The notes below the pieces were generated by a model. That model had not been told where the DNA came from and did no database searches. It saw only the letters and a list, made by a program, of their open reading frames with translations. The position numbers and the translations under genes are program-made. A stretch of 64,000 nt of DNA from GCA-2724215 sp015660315 (GTDB taxonomy: Bacteria > Latescibacterota > UBA2968 > UBA8231): the NCBI GenBank assembly GCA_029941315.1, contig JAPYQE010000001.1, forward strand, positions 30,919 through 94,918. The letters run 5' to 3'. Positions 32,389 to 40,933 of the stretch are shown here, in pieces (position 1 is the first letter of the stretch; each line of letters starts with the position of its first letter).

Positions 32389-34233
32389 TTATTGATTGTC
32401 TCCAGCTACTGCGTCATCTTCAACAGGAGCGCTCTCAGCCGGAGGCGCGCCACCATCGTGCGCGTCGCCCCAACTTTCCATCTCGTCGTCCTTGTCGGCG
32501 ACGGCTTCCTCAATGGGCTCGACCTCTTTGATCGGGTGGTCTGCGAGATAGCTCTCGTAGTCGGCCTGATCTTTGTCCTTGAAATATTCGCGGACGCTAA
32601 GCACTATCTTCTTCTGATCCTGGTCGAACTCGATGACCTTCAGCGGGAGCTCCTGACCTTCTTCAAAGCTCTCGCGTGGTTTTTTCAGTCCGTCGACGGC
32701 CAGTTGAGAAAGCGGTACAAAGCCATCCACCTCGTCAATCAACGAGACGACCAGGCCGCGTTCGAGGGTGCGCGAGATTGCGCCTTTGACCTCGGTGCCC
32801 ACCGCATACTGCTCGCCGAAACCAGGCCAGGGATTCTCAAACGCCATCTTATGGCTTAGCGAAATGCGGCGGCGTTTGATATCGATCTCGGTGACCGTCA
32901 CCGGGATCTCATCGCCTTTTTTGAACATTTCGCTAGCTTGGCGGATGCGCTTGGTCCAGGACATATCCGAGATATGCACCAGTCCGTCGATATTGTCCTC
33001 AATCTCTACGAAGGCGCCGAAATTGGTCAAGCTGCGGACCGTGCCTTCGAGTTTGGTGCCCGGCGGATACTTGGAGTCGAGCGTTTCCCAGGGATCTTCC
33101 TCGGTCTGTTTCATACCGAGCGAGATCTTCTGATTTTCGCTGTCGACTTTGAGCACCATGACCTCGACGCTATCGCCGATATTTACCAACTTAGAAGGAT
33201 GGCGCACGTGTTGGGTCCATGACATCTCGGAGATGTGTACAAGGCCTTCGATGCCCTCTTCGAGCTCGACGAAAGCACCGTAATCGGTGATCGAGACCAC
33301 CTTGCCGTGGATCTGGCCGTCGATCGGGTATTTGTCCTCGATATTCTCCCAGGGGTGAGTGGTCAACTGCTTGAGCCCCAAAGAGATGCGCTCGCGCTCG
33401 CGGTCGTAGTTGAGCACCTTGACCTTGATGCGATCGCCGATGGAGACCAGTTCCGAAGGGTGGTTGACCCGGCCCCAGGACATGTCGGTGATATGCAAGA
33501 GGCCGTCGACGCCGCCCAGATCGATAAAGGCGCCGAAGTCGGTGATATTCTTGACGACACCCTCGCGGACCTGACCCTCTTCGAGGACCTTGATGATCTC
33601 CTCGCGCATCCTGCCGCGTTCCTCTTCGAGGACCGCACGGCGCGAAACGACAATATTGCGTCGCGCCTTGTTGAGTTTGATGATCTTGAAGGGAAACTCT
33701 TGGCCGATGAACTGATCGAAGTTCTTGACCTGGCGGATGTCGATTTGCGAACCGGGCAGGAAGGCTTCGACGCCGAAGAGGTCGACGACGATACCGCCTT
33801 TGATGCGCCGCATCAGTCGCCCCTCGACCGTGTTGCCGGTGTCGTGCGCGTCCTTGATCGAATCCCAGACGCGCATGAAATCGGCTTTTTGCTTGGAGAG
33901 CACGACCTGGCCCTCTTGGTCCTCGACATTCTCCAGGAAGACCTCGACTTCTTGGTCGATCTCGATGGCCGCAGGATCGGCGAACTCTTTGATGGAGACG
34001 GCGCCCTCGGACTTGAAGCCGATGTCGACCATCACCTCGCTCGGGCCGATCGATACGACGGTGCCTTTGACAATCTGGCCTTCTTTGATACCAGAGATGC
34101 TTTCTTCGTAGAGGGCCATAAACTCGTTGACTTGGTCCTCGTCGTATTCGGGCTTCTCTAGCTCCTCGATACTGACGTTGCCGTATATCGGCTTTTCCTG
34201 CGGCTCTTCCGCCGCGGTAGTTTCTTCAGTCAT
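32389..34233 (-). CDS. rpsA: 30S ribosomal protein S1 (six S1 domains)
   Basis: 614 aa from ATG 34233, preceded by GAGG about 11 nt upstream; the frame is open 16 codons further but without a ribosome binding site. Six S1/OB domains in order: EGQIVKGTVVSIGPSEVMVD, GNTVEGRLMRRIKGGIVVDL, REGVVKNITDFGAFIDLGG, HGKVVSITDYGAFVELEEG, EGTVRSLTNFGAFVEIEDN and VKGAISRTLERGLVVSLID. The repeated GLVHIS/GLLHIT and MSW motifs are classic. The acidic C-terminal tail (about 45 residues rich in D, E and A) is dispensable in other species. S1 brings mRNA to the 30S subunit. Sits after cmk, a conserved gene order, and before a strong terminator. Confidence 0.97.
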   Translation of the reverse strand: MTEETTAAEEPQEKPIYGNVSIEELEKPEYDEDQVNEFMALYEESISGIKEGQIVKGTVVSIGPSEVMVDIGFKSEGAVSIKEFADPAAIEIDQEVEVFLENVEDQEGQVVLSKQKADFMRVWDSIKDAHDTGNTVEGRLMRRIKGGIVVDLFGVEAFLPGSQIDIRQVKNFDQFIGQEFPFKIIKLNKARRNIVVSRRAVLEEERGRMREEIIKVLEEGQVREGVVKNITDFGAFIDLGGVDGLLHITDMSWGRVNHPSELVSIGDRIKVKVLNYDRERERISLGLKQLTTHPWENIEDKYPIDGQIHGKVVSITDYGAFVELEEGIEGLVHISEMSWTQHVRHPSKLVNIGDSVEVMVLKVDSENQKISLGMKQTEEDPWETLDSKYPPGTKLEGTVRSLTNFGAFVEIEDNIDGLVHISDMSWTKRIRQASEMFKKGDEIPVTVTEIDIKRRRISLSHKMAFENPWPGFGEQYAVGTEVKGAISRTLERGLVVSLIDEVDGFVPLSQLAVDGLKKPRESFEEGQELPLKVIEFDQDQKKIVLSVREYFKDKDQADYESYLADHPIKEVEPIEEAVADKDDEMESWGDAHDGGAPPAESAPVEDDAVAGDNQ

Positions 34234-34309
34234 GTTGGTGAAATCCTCAGTGAGATACACGTTAAAGCGAAGTATCTGCACGGTGGTGCAGCCTCGCTGT
34301 TTGTGAAAC

Positions 34310-34336
34310 TTCGGGTGCGGCCTTTCCGCATCCGAA
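34310..34336 (-). promoter_or_regulatory. Hairpin in the rpsA leader
   Basis: Between cmk and rpsA an 11-bp stem with one mismatch (TTCGGATGCGG / CCGCACCCGAA, loop AAAGG) is followed not by a T-run but by GTTTCACAAACAGC. It lies about 75 nt before the rpsA start. It may be an RNA processing or attenuation element or a control site for S1 synthesis; the structure is seen, the function is inferred. Confidence 0.4.
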
Positions 34337-34349
34337 CTACTCGGCGTTT

Positions 34350-35027
34350 TCAGGCGCCGTTTTTGCGGGCGAGTTCGACAATGTGCTCGACCTGGCCTTC
34401 CAACGTCATCGCAGTGGTGTCGATATCGGTCACTTGCGCGTCTACGCTGGTGACGCCATAATCGCGCTCGGCGTCTTCTATATCCCGGACTTCAATATCC
34501 GCCCGGAGTTGATCTTTGCTAATGCTCACCCCTTTTTCCATCATTTCCCGATGCCGTCTATCGACGCGTTCGGCGAGTTCGGCGAACATGTGGATCTTTA
34601 ACTCGGCGCCGGGGAAGACCACCGTTGCCATGTCCCTTCCTTCGGCGACGATGCCGCCAGAAAGGCCCATGCGCTGTTGCTCGGCGACTAGGGCGCGACG
34701 GACCTGGGGAATGTTGGCATACGAGCCTACCTTGCGGTTGATCTCGGGCCGGCGGATCTCTTCGCTGACATCCTCTTCGTTGAGCAGGACGCGGCCCCCT
34801 TGCTCGTGGGGCTGCAAATCTATGGTCAGCTTTGCCAATAGGGTCTGCAAAGCCGGCAGGTCCCCAGGGTCCACGTCGCCGCGAGTCGCCGCCAGTGTTA
34901 CGGCCCGGTACATCGCGCCGGTATCGATATGGCGATAGCCCAAGTGTTCAGCCACGAGTTTCGCAGTGGCGGTTTTGCCCGCACCAACGACGCCGTCGAT
35001 GGCGATTATTATGCCGCGCGAGTTCAT
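34350..35027 (-). CDS. cmk: Cytidylate kinase
   Basis: 225 aa, usual size. P-loop GVVGAGKT at residues 12-19 and HIDTGAMYRAVTLAA (CMP-binding), AEGRDMATVVFPGAELKI, and RRHREMMEKG. The enzyme phosphorylates CMP and dCMP to the diphosphates. Start ATG overlaps the rluB stop by 4 bp, and rpsA follows; cmk-rpsA is a widely conserved pair. All catalytic motifs look intact. Confidence 0.95.
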   Translation of the reverse strand: MNSRGIIIAIDGVVGAGKTATAKLVAEHLGYRHIDTGAMYRAVTLAATRGDVDPGDLPALQTLLAKLTIDLQPHEQGGRVLLNEEDVSEEIRRPEINRKVGSYANIPQVRRALVAEQQRMGLSGGIVAEGRDMATVVFPGAELKIHMFAELAERVDRRHREMMEKGVSISKDQLRADIEVRDIEDAERDYGVTSVDAQVTDIDTTAMTLEGQVEHIVELARKNGA

Positions 35028-35788
35028 AAACCAACTCTCGCTTTCAGGTCCTTGATCTCCTCTGTCTTGAGGGGCCGATACTGACCCTCGGCCAGTTCGT
35101 CACTGTGTAGCCCAGCGAAATCAACCCGCGCCAATTCGCGGACTGGATGGCCGATGGCGAATAGCATGCGGCGGATCTGGCGCTTGCGCCCTTCGTGTAT
35201 GCAAAGGCTCAGTCGTGCCCGTTTTTTATAGCCATCGCTCCAGCGGTCCTCTATTTGCACCTCGGCAGGGGCGGTTGGACCGTCGTCGAGGTCTATACCT
35301 CGACGCAGTCGGTCGAGCTTGTCCTCGGTCGGGTCGCCGCTGACAACGGCTACATAACGCTTGTCGACGACAAAGCGCGGGTGCAAAAGTCGATAGCCCA
35401 ATTCGCCGTCATCGGTTAGCAGCAGTAGTCCAGTTGTATCCATGTCGAGGCGACCGACAGGCACTGTGCCCGGATGCAGACCCTGTAAAAGGTCATAGAC
35501 CGTTGGCCGCTTACCGGGATCGCTGCGGGTAACCAAATAACCGGCCGGCTTATTTAAGAGCACATACTCATATTGATCGGGGAGTATGACCGGCTGCTCT
35601 TGATATTCAACTCGGTCGGTTTTTACATCGACAACCCGGCCTGGTTCGTCGACGATTTCGCCGTTGATGCTTATAACCCCGTTCTGTATCAACTCGTCGC
35701 TGCGGCGTCTTGAGGCAATGCCGCAACGCGCCAAAAAACGATTGAGCCGCATCTGTTGTTCAACTGCACGAGGCTCAGGAGCTCCCAT
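35024..35788 (-). CDS. rluB: rRNA large/small-subunit pseudouridine synthase, RluB/RsuA family
   Basis: 254 aa from ATG 35788; an internal ATG at 35752 begins exactly at the S4 domain and is an alternative. Residues 13-60 are an S4 RNA-binding domain (RLNRFLARCGIASRRRSDEL, NGVISINGEIVDEPGRVV). The catalytic region holds VGRLDMDTTGLLLLTDDGEL, with the nucleophilic Asp at residue 115 and the RLDxxTxG motif, plus EGRKRQIRRML. RluB modifies U2605 of 23S rRNA, RsuA U516 of 16S; the gene order scpA-scpB-rluB favours RluB. Overlaps the scpB 3' end by 14 bp and cmk by 4 bp. Confidence 0.93.
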   Translation of the reverse strand: MGAPEPRAVEQQMRLNRFLARCGIASRRRSDELIQNGVISINGEIVDEPGRVVDVKTDRVEYQEQPVILPDQYEYVLLNKPAGYLVTRSDPGKRPTVYDLLQGLHPGTVPVGRLDMDTTGLLLLTDDGELGYRLLHPRFVVDKRYVAVVSGDPTEDKLDRLRRGIDLDDGPTAPAEVQIEDRWSDGYKKRARLSLCIHEGRKRQIRRMLFAIGHPVRELARVDFAGLHSDELAEGQYRPLKTEEIKDLKARVGL

Positions 35789-36656
35789 GCCTCTTCATCT
35801 CTTCTGTATTCGATTCGTCTTGATCGTCTTGATCGTCTTCGTCGTCTTCCCAATCGTCCTTATCATCCTCGGCATTGGTGCTATTGGCTGGATCTTCTTC
35901 GCCGTCCGCTGCGGCTATATTATCTGCTTCTTCAGGGGCAGATTCGCCATCATCTTCGCCGTCCTCATCTGCTTGCTTTTGCAATTCGTCCAGTTCGAGA
36001 GCGAGTTGACGGGCTTCGGCTTTATACTGGCCCTCTGCGAGTAGTTCTTCCAGCTCTTTGGGTTTGGGCAATTCGGAAAGGCCTTTAAGGCCGAAGTGGA
36101 CGAGAAACTCGCGGGTGGTCCCGAAGAGCATGGGTTTGCCAATGCCTTCGGAGCGGCCGACGATTCTCACCATATTGACTTCTAATAATGTGTGGAGCAC
36201 GCCGCCGGAATTTACACCGCGAATACTGTCGATCTCGATCCGGGTCACCGGTTGTTTGAAGGCGACGATGGCGAGAGCTTCCAGACCTGCTTGTGATAGC
36301 CTGACCTGGTTTGAGGTTTTATGGTATTTTCGCAGCCAGGGACTGTATTCTTGTCGTGAAGCCAATTGATAGCCGCCGGCTATTTCGACAATGAGGATCC
36401 CGTGCCCCGCATCCTCATATTGAGCGTTAAGCGCGTCGACGGCTTCGCGGATGTCTCGGCCGTTGTACCCTGAGAGCAAATTGGTTAGACGGCCCGGTGT
36501 TACTGGTTCGGAAGCGGTGATCAGCAGTGCTTCGATGATCGCCCGGGCTTTGAGCGGGTCGACGTCGCGCGATGAACCATCATTGTGGTTTGTGTCGTTT
36601 GCCTCGTTCGCGTCATTCACGACATTATCGCCTGCGTCGTTTTCGGTGTTGCTCAC
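35775..36656 (-). CDS. scpB: Segregation and condensation protein B
   Basis: 293 aa. The core (residues about 34-210) has two winged-helix domains: IIEALLITASEPVTPGRLTN, ALEALAIVAFKQPVTRIEID, and IRGVNSGGVLHTLLEVNMVRIVGRSEGIGKPMLFGTT (the strongest ScpB signature in pieces: IRGVNSGGVLHTLLE, IGKPMLFGTTREFLVHFGL). The N-terminus is Asn/Asp-rich and the C-terminal 80 residues are an unusually long acidic tail (runs of D and E). ScpB dimers bind ScpA and the SMC ring in chromosome segregation. Start overlaps the scpA stop by 4 bp; rluB follows. Confidence 0.94.
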   Translation of the reverse strand: MSNTENDAGDNVVNDANEANDTNHNDGSSRDVDPLKARAIIEALLITASEPVTPGRLTNLLSGYNGRDIREAVDALNAQYEDAGHGILIVEIAGGYQLASRQEYSPWLRKYHKTSNQVRLSQAGLEALAIVAFKQPVTRIEIDSIRGVNSGGVLHTLLEVNMVRIVGRSEGIGKPMLFGTTREFLVHFGLKGLSELPKPKELEELLAEGQYKAEARQLALELDELQKQADEDGEDDGESAPEEADNIAAADGEEDPANSTNAEDDKDDWEDDEDDQDDQDESNTEEMKRHGSS

Positions 36657-37462
36657 TGGTCTTGACCACCTCCGCCGCGGTCGGCGGAGATAACGAGTTC
36701 ACTGCCGCCTTCGCGGCCTTCGATCCAGATATCGTCGAAGGGGCGAGCCTGTTGGACGCGTATGTGTTGCGATTTGAGCAACTCTAGGATTCCGATAAAG
36801 GAGGCGATTAGGGCGTGTCGGTCCTTGCCTTGCAACAGATCTATGAAGTTTATCCGCGAGCGTTTATCGAGCACGGACAGAATATTCTCGATGCATTCCT
36901 CGACAGTGATTTCCTCTTCGAGGATATGGAGCACGAGGCTCTCCGGCACCGTATCGATCACGTGCTTGTAAACGGCCAACAGGTCAAAGAGCGAGACGGG
37001 GCGCAATTCAGCGGGGCCATCGGCCTCGGGACTGTGCCCGTGTTGATGCAGGTAGACGTTGCTGCGTTCGTCCTTGCGGACCCCTAGCCAATCGGCGACT
37101 TCTTTGAACTGCTGGTATTCCAATAAGCGTCGTATCAGCTCGGCGCGCGGATCTTCCTCGCCCTCGCCTTCTATACCTTGTTCGTCCCGGGGCAGCAGCA
37201 TCTGCGACTTGACGCGCATCAAGGTCGCCGCCATCAGGATGAAATCGCTGGCTTGCTCGATATCGAGGCGATGGATTTGCCCTAAGAACCCTAGGTACTG
37301 CGTGGTTATATGGGCAATGGGAATATCGTAGATATCGAGTTCGTCTTTGCGGATTAGGTAGAGTAGCAGGTCCATGGGACCTTCAAAGACCTCGAGCTTG
37401 ACCTCGTAGAGGCTCGAGTCGTCCTCCTGTTCCAGCATCTCGTCTTCCATGATAAATTCCAT
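36653..37462 (-). CDS. scpA: Segregation and condensation protein A (kleisin)
   Basis: 269 aa from ATG 37462 (ATG 37450 is nearly as good); upstream codons in the same frame run into the HNH gene and are not family-like. ScpA motifs: YEVKLEVFEGPMDLLLYLIR, KDELDIYDIPIAHITTQYL, EQASDFILMAATLMRVKSQM, LLPRDEQG, and the C-terminal winged helix (RINFIDLLQGKDRHALIASF, IGILELLKSQHIRVQQ). As the kleisin it bridges SMC heads. Coupled to scpB by a 4-bp overlap and 49 bp downstream of the HNH gene. Confidence 0.95.
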   Translation of the reverse strand: MEFIMEDEMLEQEDDSSLYEVKLEVFEGPMDLLLYLIRKDELDIYDIPIAHITTQYLGFLGQIHRLDIEQASDFILMAATLMRVKSQMLLPRDEQGIEGEGEEDPRAELIRRLLEYQQFKEVADWLGVRKDERSNVYLHQHGHSPEADGPAELRPVSLFDLLAVYKHVIDTVPESLVLHILEEEITVEECIENILSVLDKRSRINFIDLLQGKDRHALIASFIGILELLKSQHIRVQQARPFDDIWIEGREGGSELVISADRGGGGQDQ

Positions 37463-37511
37463 TTGTTGCCGGCCCGGCGAGAGAGCCGGCTCGACGACTT
37501 GCTTGTCTGTC

Positions 37512-38015
37512 TCAGTTGAAAAAAAGATACGGTTTCCAGCGCTGGTCGTCGGCGCCAATAAAATTCCTGATAAAAGTCACATTGTTGGGCTGCTTGGGTT
37601 TAACGCGCAACGTCAGCCCGGCCTGGTCGGGACTGTCCTCGCCCTTTTTACAATTGCACGTGATGCAGGCGCAGACCAGGTTTTCCCAGGTGCTTTTGCC
37701 GCCCTTGGTACGCGGTACGATATGATCGACCGTCAGCTTGCCGCCCTTGCTCGCGCAATATTGGCATTGGTGGTTGTCCCGCTTGAGGATATTGCGCTTC
37801 GAAAGCACTACCTTTCGGCGCGGGGCTTGGATATAACGCCACAGACGAACCACACTGGGCACGGAGTGGTCTTGTGATACGGAACGGACCACAAGACCTA
37901 ACTTCTCGACCGCCTCGGCCTTGCCCCGCAAAATGAGCAGCAAGGCCCGCCGCACACTGCATATGCTTAGAGGCTCATAATTCTGGTTGAGGACGAGTAC
38001 GGATTTTTCCAGCAC
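37512..38015 (-). CDS. HNH-family nuclease
   Basis: 167 aa. N-terminal region MLEKSVLVLNQNYEPLSICS typical of a widespread bacterial HNH family. The HNH core has CQYC (Cys84, Cys87), TVDHIVPRTKGG (Asp97-His98), TWENLVCAC and CITCNCKKG (second Cys pair), that is H-N-H with a zinc ribbon. Such proteins are predicted metal-dependent endonucleases of unknown physiological target. First gene of the HNH-scpA-scpB-rluB-cmk-rpsA unit. No phage genes surround it, so a housekeeping rather than selfish role is likely. Confidence 0.9.
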   Translation of the reverse strand: MLEKSVLVLNQNYEPLSICSVRRALLLILRGKAEAVEKLGLVVRSVSQDHSVPSVVRLWRYIQAPRRKVVLSKRNILKRDNHQCQYCASKGGKLTVDHIVPRTKGGKSTWENLVCACITCNCKKGEDSPDQAGLTLRVKPKQPNNVTFIRNFIGADDQRWKPYLFFN

Positions 38016-38112
38016 GTGTCACATCCAGATTAGGCAATGAACTCGGCACGACAGAAAGATATATAAATAGGTTACTTATATAATAAAGTCAAGGATGTCG
38101 AGCGCGATCGGC

Positions 38113-38505
38113 CTAGTGATTGTCGAGTAGTTCGGCATATTCACTGGGGTTGAGCAGATGTTGGAAGTCGTCGGGATCGTCGATGCGAATCTTGAGCATC
38201 CAACCGGCCCCGTAGGCGTCTTTATTGATTTGCTCGGCGCTTTCTTCGAGAGTTTCGTTGATTTCAAGGATCTCGCCAGAGATTGGGGCGAGCAGGTCGG
38301 CGACCGTCTTTACGGCTTCGACTGTGCCAAAAGCCTCCCCTTTTTCAAGGTGTTCACCTATTTCGGGCAATTCGACGAAGACGATATCCCCCAACTCCGT
38401 CTGGGCAAAATCAGTGATGCCGATTGTTGCGATGTCACTGTCCTGTAGTATCCATTCGTGACTCTCCGAATAGACTAGGTGGTCGGGGATTTTTGTCTCG
38501 CTCAT
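38113..38505 (-). CDS. gcvH: Glycine cleavage system H protein
   Basis: 130 aa, normal size. YSESHEWILQDSDIATIGIT begins the lipoyl domain; the lipoylated lysine is Lys66 in GTVEAVKTVADLLAP; the C-terminal YGAGWMLKIRIDD is also typical. H protein shuttles the aminomethyl group between GcvP, GcvT and GcvL. None of these partners is in the window: here the gene is the last member of the efp-accB-accC unit, 19 bp after accC, so it may serve as a general lipoyl carrier or be paired with gcv genes elsewhere. Confidence 0.95.
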   Translation of the reverse strand: MSETKIPDHLVYSESHEWILQDSDIATIGITDFAQTELGDIVFVELPEIGEHLEKGEAFGTVEAVKTVADLLAPISGEILEINETLEESAEQINKDAYGAGWMLKIRIDDPDDFQHLLNPSEYAELLDNH

Positions 38506-38524
38506 CGTTTCCTCCGGGTAGATC

Positions 38525-39871
38525 TCAAAGGGACCATTCAGTATTGGCCACGTAATTAGTATCGAATTTTCCAGCGATGAAGTCAGGCTCTTCGAGCAGG
38601 GCTTTGTGGAAGGGGATGGTCGTAGCCACCCCTTCCACAGTAAATTCGCTCAAGATTCTGCGCATTCGAGCCATTGCATCCTCGCGGTTTTGGCCATAGG
38701 CGATAACTTTGGCCAACAGGGAGTCGTAATAAGGTGGTATTTCGTAACCCTGGTATATATGGCTGTCGACCCGGACGCCGGGGCCGCCGGGCATATTGAG
38801 TGCGGTAATGGTGCCAGAGGAAGGAATAAAATTGCGCGCGGGATCCTCGGCATTGATGCGGCATTCGATGGCGTGGCCCGTTAATTTTATATCGTCCTGA
38901 GTGAAATCGAGGCTTTGGCCGGCGGCGATGCGGATTTGTTGCTTGATCAGGTCGATGCCTGTAACCATTTCGGTGACGGGATGTTCGACCTGGATACGAG
39001 TATTCATCTCCATGAAGTAGAAATCAAGGTTCTCGTCGACTAAATACTCTATGGTGCCGGCGCTATAGTAGCCAACAGAGGCCGCGCCGGCGATGGTGGC
39101 TTCGCCCAAGCGGCGGCGCAGGTCCTCGTTGACAACCGGCGAGGGGCTTTCCTCCAGTAATTTCTGATGGCGCCGCTGGATCGAGCATTCGCGCTCACCG
39201 AGATAGACGATATTGCCCTGTTCGTCACCGAGTAGCTGGATTTCGATATGGCGCGCCGTTTCGATCGAGCGCTCCATATATACGGCATCGCTGGTGAAGG
39301 CGTTGCGTGCTTCGAGGCGGGACATTTGCCAGGCCTCCTCCAATTCGTCTATGGCGTGCACCACCCGCATGCCGCGGCCACCGCCGCCGGCGGAAGCCTT
39401 CAGACGCAGCGGGAAGCCGACTTTTTTTGCCCACTCGCGGGCCTCTTCCAACGACTGGAGTTCGCTCTCGCTGCCGGGTATTACGGGCACACCGGCTTCT
39501 TGCATTGTGCGGCGAGCGACGGATTTGTCGCCCATTTTGCGGATGGCTTCGGCGGACGGTCCGATAAATTTGATACCGCATTGCGCGCACAACTCGGCGA
39601 ATTCGGCGTTTTCGGCTAGAGGGCCGTAACCGGGATGGATGGCATCGGCGTTGGTCAGTTCGGCGGCGCTGATGATATTGGCGAAATTGCGATAACTGTC
39701 CTTGCTAGCCGCCGGTCCGATGCAGACATCCTCGTCGGCGAAGGATACGTGCAGCGAGCGAGTGTCGGCGAGGGAGTGCACGGCCACCGTCTCAAGGCCC
39801 ATTTCCTTGCAGGCGCGAATAACGCGCAACGCGATTTCACCGCGGTCGGCTATAAGTATTTTCTCGAACAC
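38525..39871 (-). CDS. accC: Acetyl-CoA carboxylase, biotin carboxylase subunit
   Basis: 448 aa, full length. KILIADRGEIALRVIRACKE at the N-terminus (IANRGEIA signature with D for N), HPGYGPLAENAEFA, ATP-grasp loop KASAGGGGRGMRVV near 157-170, ERECSIQRRHQKLLEESPSP, FYFMEMNTRIQVEHPVTEMV and GHAIECRINAEDP. The enzyme carboxylates biotin on AccB using ATP and bicarbonate. Gap to accB is 2 bp; gcvH follows after 19 bp. The catalytic Glu and Arg residues of the MNTRIQVEH motif are intact. Confidence 0.97.
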   Translation of the reverse strand: MFEKILIADRGEIALRVIRACKEMGLETVAVHSLADTRSLHVSFADEDVCIGPAASKDSYRNFANIISAAELTNADAIHPGYGPLAENAEFAELCAQCGIKFIGPSAEAIRKMGDKSVARRTMQEAGVPVIPGSESELQSLEEAREWAKKVGFPLRLKASAGGGGRGMRVVHAIDELEEAWQMSRLEARNAFTSDAVYMERSIETARHIEIQLLGDEQGNIVYLGERECSIQRRHQKLLEESPSPVVNEDLRRRLGEATIAGAASVGYYSAGTIEYLVDENLDFYFMEMNTRIQVEHPVTEMVTGIDLIKQQIRIAAGQSLDFTQDDIKLTGHAIECRINAEDPARNFIPSSGTITALNMPGGPGVRVDSHIYQGYEIPPYYDSLLAKVIAYGQNREDAMARMRRILSEFTVEGVATTIPFHKALLEEPDFIAGKFDTNYVANTEWSL

Positions 39872-39873
39872 GG

Positions 39874-40347
39874 CTATGAACTTGGCCGGATTTTGAATAA
39901 GGGCTGGTTGTATTCGACCGGTTGTGCGTTCTCGACGAGGATTTCGACGATCTCGCCGCCGACATCGGTCGGAATCTCGTTCATGATCTTCATTGCCTCG
40001 ATAATGCAGACGGTTTGGCCGTTGTCAACGTGGGCCCCTTCGCGGACAAAGGGATCGATCTCCGGAGAAGAGGCTCGGTAAAAGGTGCCGACCATAGGCG
40101 AGAGGACTTCGCGTAGGCCGTCGTCGACTTTTTCGACCGGTGTAACAGCGGCGGTATTCGGCGCACCGATCGGTACCGAAGGTGCAACGGCGGCGGAGGG
40201 TGCGAGAGGCGCTGCTATAGTGGTCGATGCATGACCTCGGCTGATACGGATGCGAGTACCACGCCAGAAGCTGTGTTGGACTTCGAGCTCGTCAATATCG
40301 CTATCTTGGAAGAGTTGGATCAGTTTGCGGAGCTTGCCTTCGTTCAC
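39874..40347 (-). CDS. accB: Acetyl-CoA carboxylase, biotin carboxyl carrier protein
   Basis: 157 aa. N-terminal helix (LRKLIQLFQDSDIDELEVQH), Ala/Pro-rich linker (residues 40-75), and the biotinyl domain SPMVGTFYRASSPEIDPFVR with biotinylated Lys120 in EAMKIMNEI. It carries the carboxyl group from AccC to the carboxyltransferase (accA/accD not here). efp-accB-accC is a common gene order in bacteria; efp ends 18 bp upstream. Confidence 0.96.
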   Translation of the reverse strand: MNEGKLRKLIQLFQDSDIDELEVQHSFWRGTRIRISRGHASTTIAAPLAPSAAVAPSVPIGAPNTAAVTPVEKVDDGLREVLSPMVGTFYRASSPEIDPFVREGAHVDNGQTVCIIEAMKIMNEIPTDVGGEIVEILVENAQPVEYNQPLFKIRPSS

Positions 40348-40365
40348 AGGTGCTTTCGTCCTTTC

Positions 40366-40923
40366 TCAGGCGCGCTCGACGTAGTCGCCGGTGCGGGTAT
40401 CGATCTTGAGTTTATCGCCTTGATTGATAAAGAGTGGTACTTGCACTATATAGCCGGTTTCGAGCGTGGCTGATTTGACGGCGCCGGTGGCGGTATCGCC
40501 TTTGATGCCCGGTTCGGTGTGGGTGACTTCGAGGTAGACGAAGTTGGGCAGATCGATGTCGATGACCTCTTCGCGGGCGATGAGTAGGAAGGCGTTCTCG
40601 CTCTCCTTGAGTAGACCTGCTGTAGTGCCGAGCACTGCTTTGTCGACAGGACTCTGCTCATAGGTGTCCAAGTCCATAAAGTAATAAAGGTCGTCCTCGG
40701 CATAGAGATACTGCATCTCGCGCTTTTCGAGCCGGACCGCGTCGACCTTGTCGCCAGAGCGGAAGGTGCGGTCGAGCACTGCGCCGGTTCTCATGTTTTT
40801 GAGTTTGGTGCGCACAAAAGCGCTACCCTTACCTGGTTTGACGTGTTGAAATTCGGCGATAGAGAAGATTGCGCCGTCGATGAGCATGGTAAAGCCGTTC
40901 CTAAAATCAGTGGTGTCTGCCAT
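40366..40923 (-). CDS. efp: Translation elongation factor P
   Basis: 185 aa, normal length. KOW-like domain I with FQHVKPGKGSAFVRTKLKN; the modifiable lysine is Lys32 in the loop PGKGS. Domains II and III contain YLYAEDDLYYFMDLDTYEQS and VTHTEPGIKGDTATGAVKSA, ending TGDYVERA. EF-P rescues ribosomes stalled at polyproline, relevant here because several local proteins are Pro-rich. No lysine-modifying enzyme gene (epmA/ymfI-like) lies nearby. First of the efp-accB-accC-gcvH block, 10 bp after the acidic TPR gene. Confidence 0.96.
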   Translation of the reverse strand: MADTTDFRNGFTMLIDGAIFSIAEFQHVKPGKGSAFVRTKLKNMRTGAVLDRTFRSGDKVDAVRLEKREMQYLYAEDDLYYFMDLDTYEQSPVDKAVLGTTAGLLKESENAFLLIAREEVIDIDLPNFVYLEVTHTEPGIKGDTATGAVKSATLETGYIVQVPLFINQGDKLKIDTRTGDYVERA

Positions 40924-40933
40924 AGTGTCCTTT

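Noticed and set aside
33235..34161. 308-codon plus-strand frame opposite rpsA
   Set aside because: Mirror of the rpsA codon pattern; the minus-strand protein is a certain S1 with six domains and no independent start signal exists on the plus strand.
38016..38524. Glycine riboswitch near gcvH
   Set aside because: gcvH lies inside an operon 19 bp after accC and its short spacer has no room for an aptamer.
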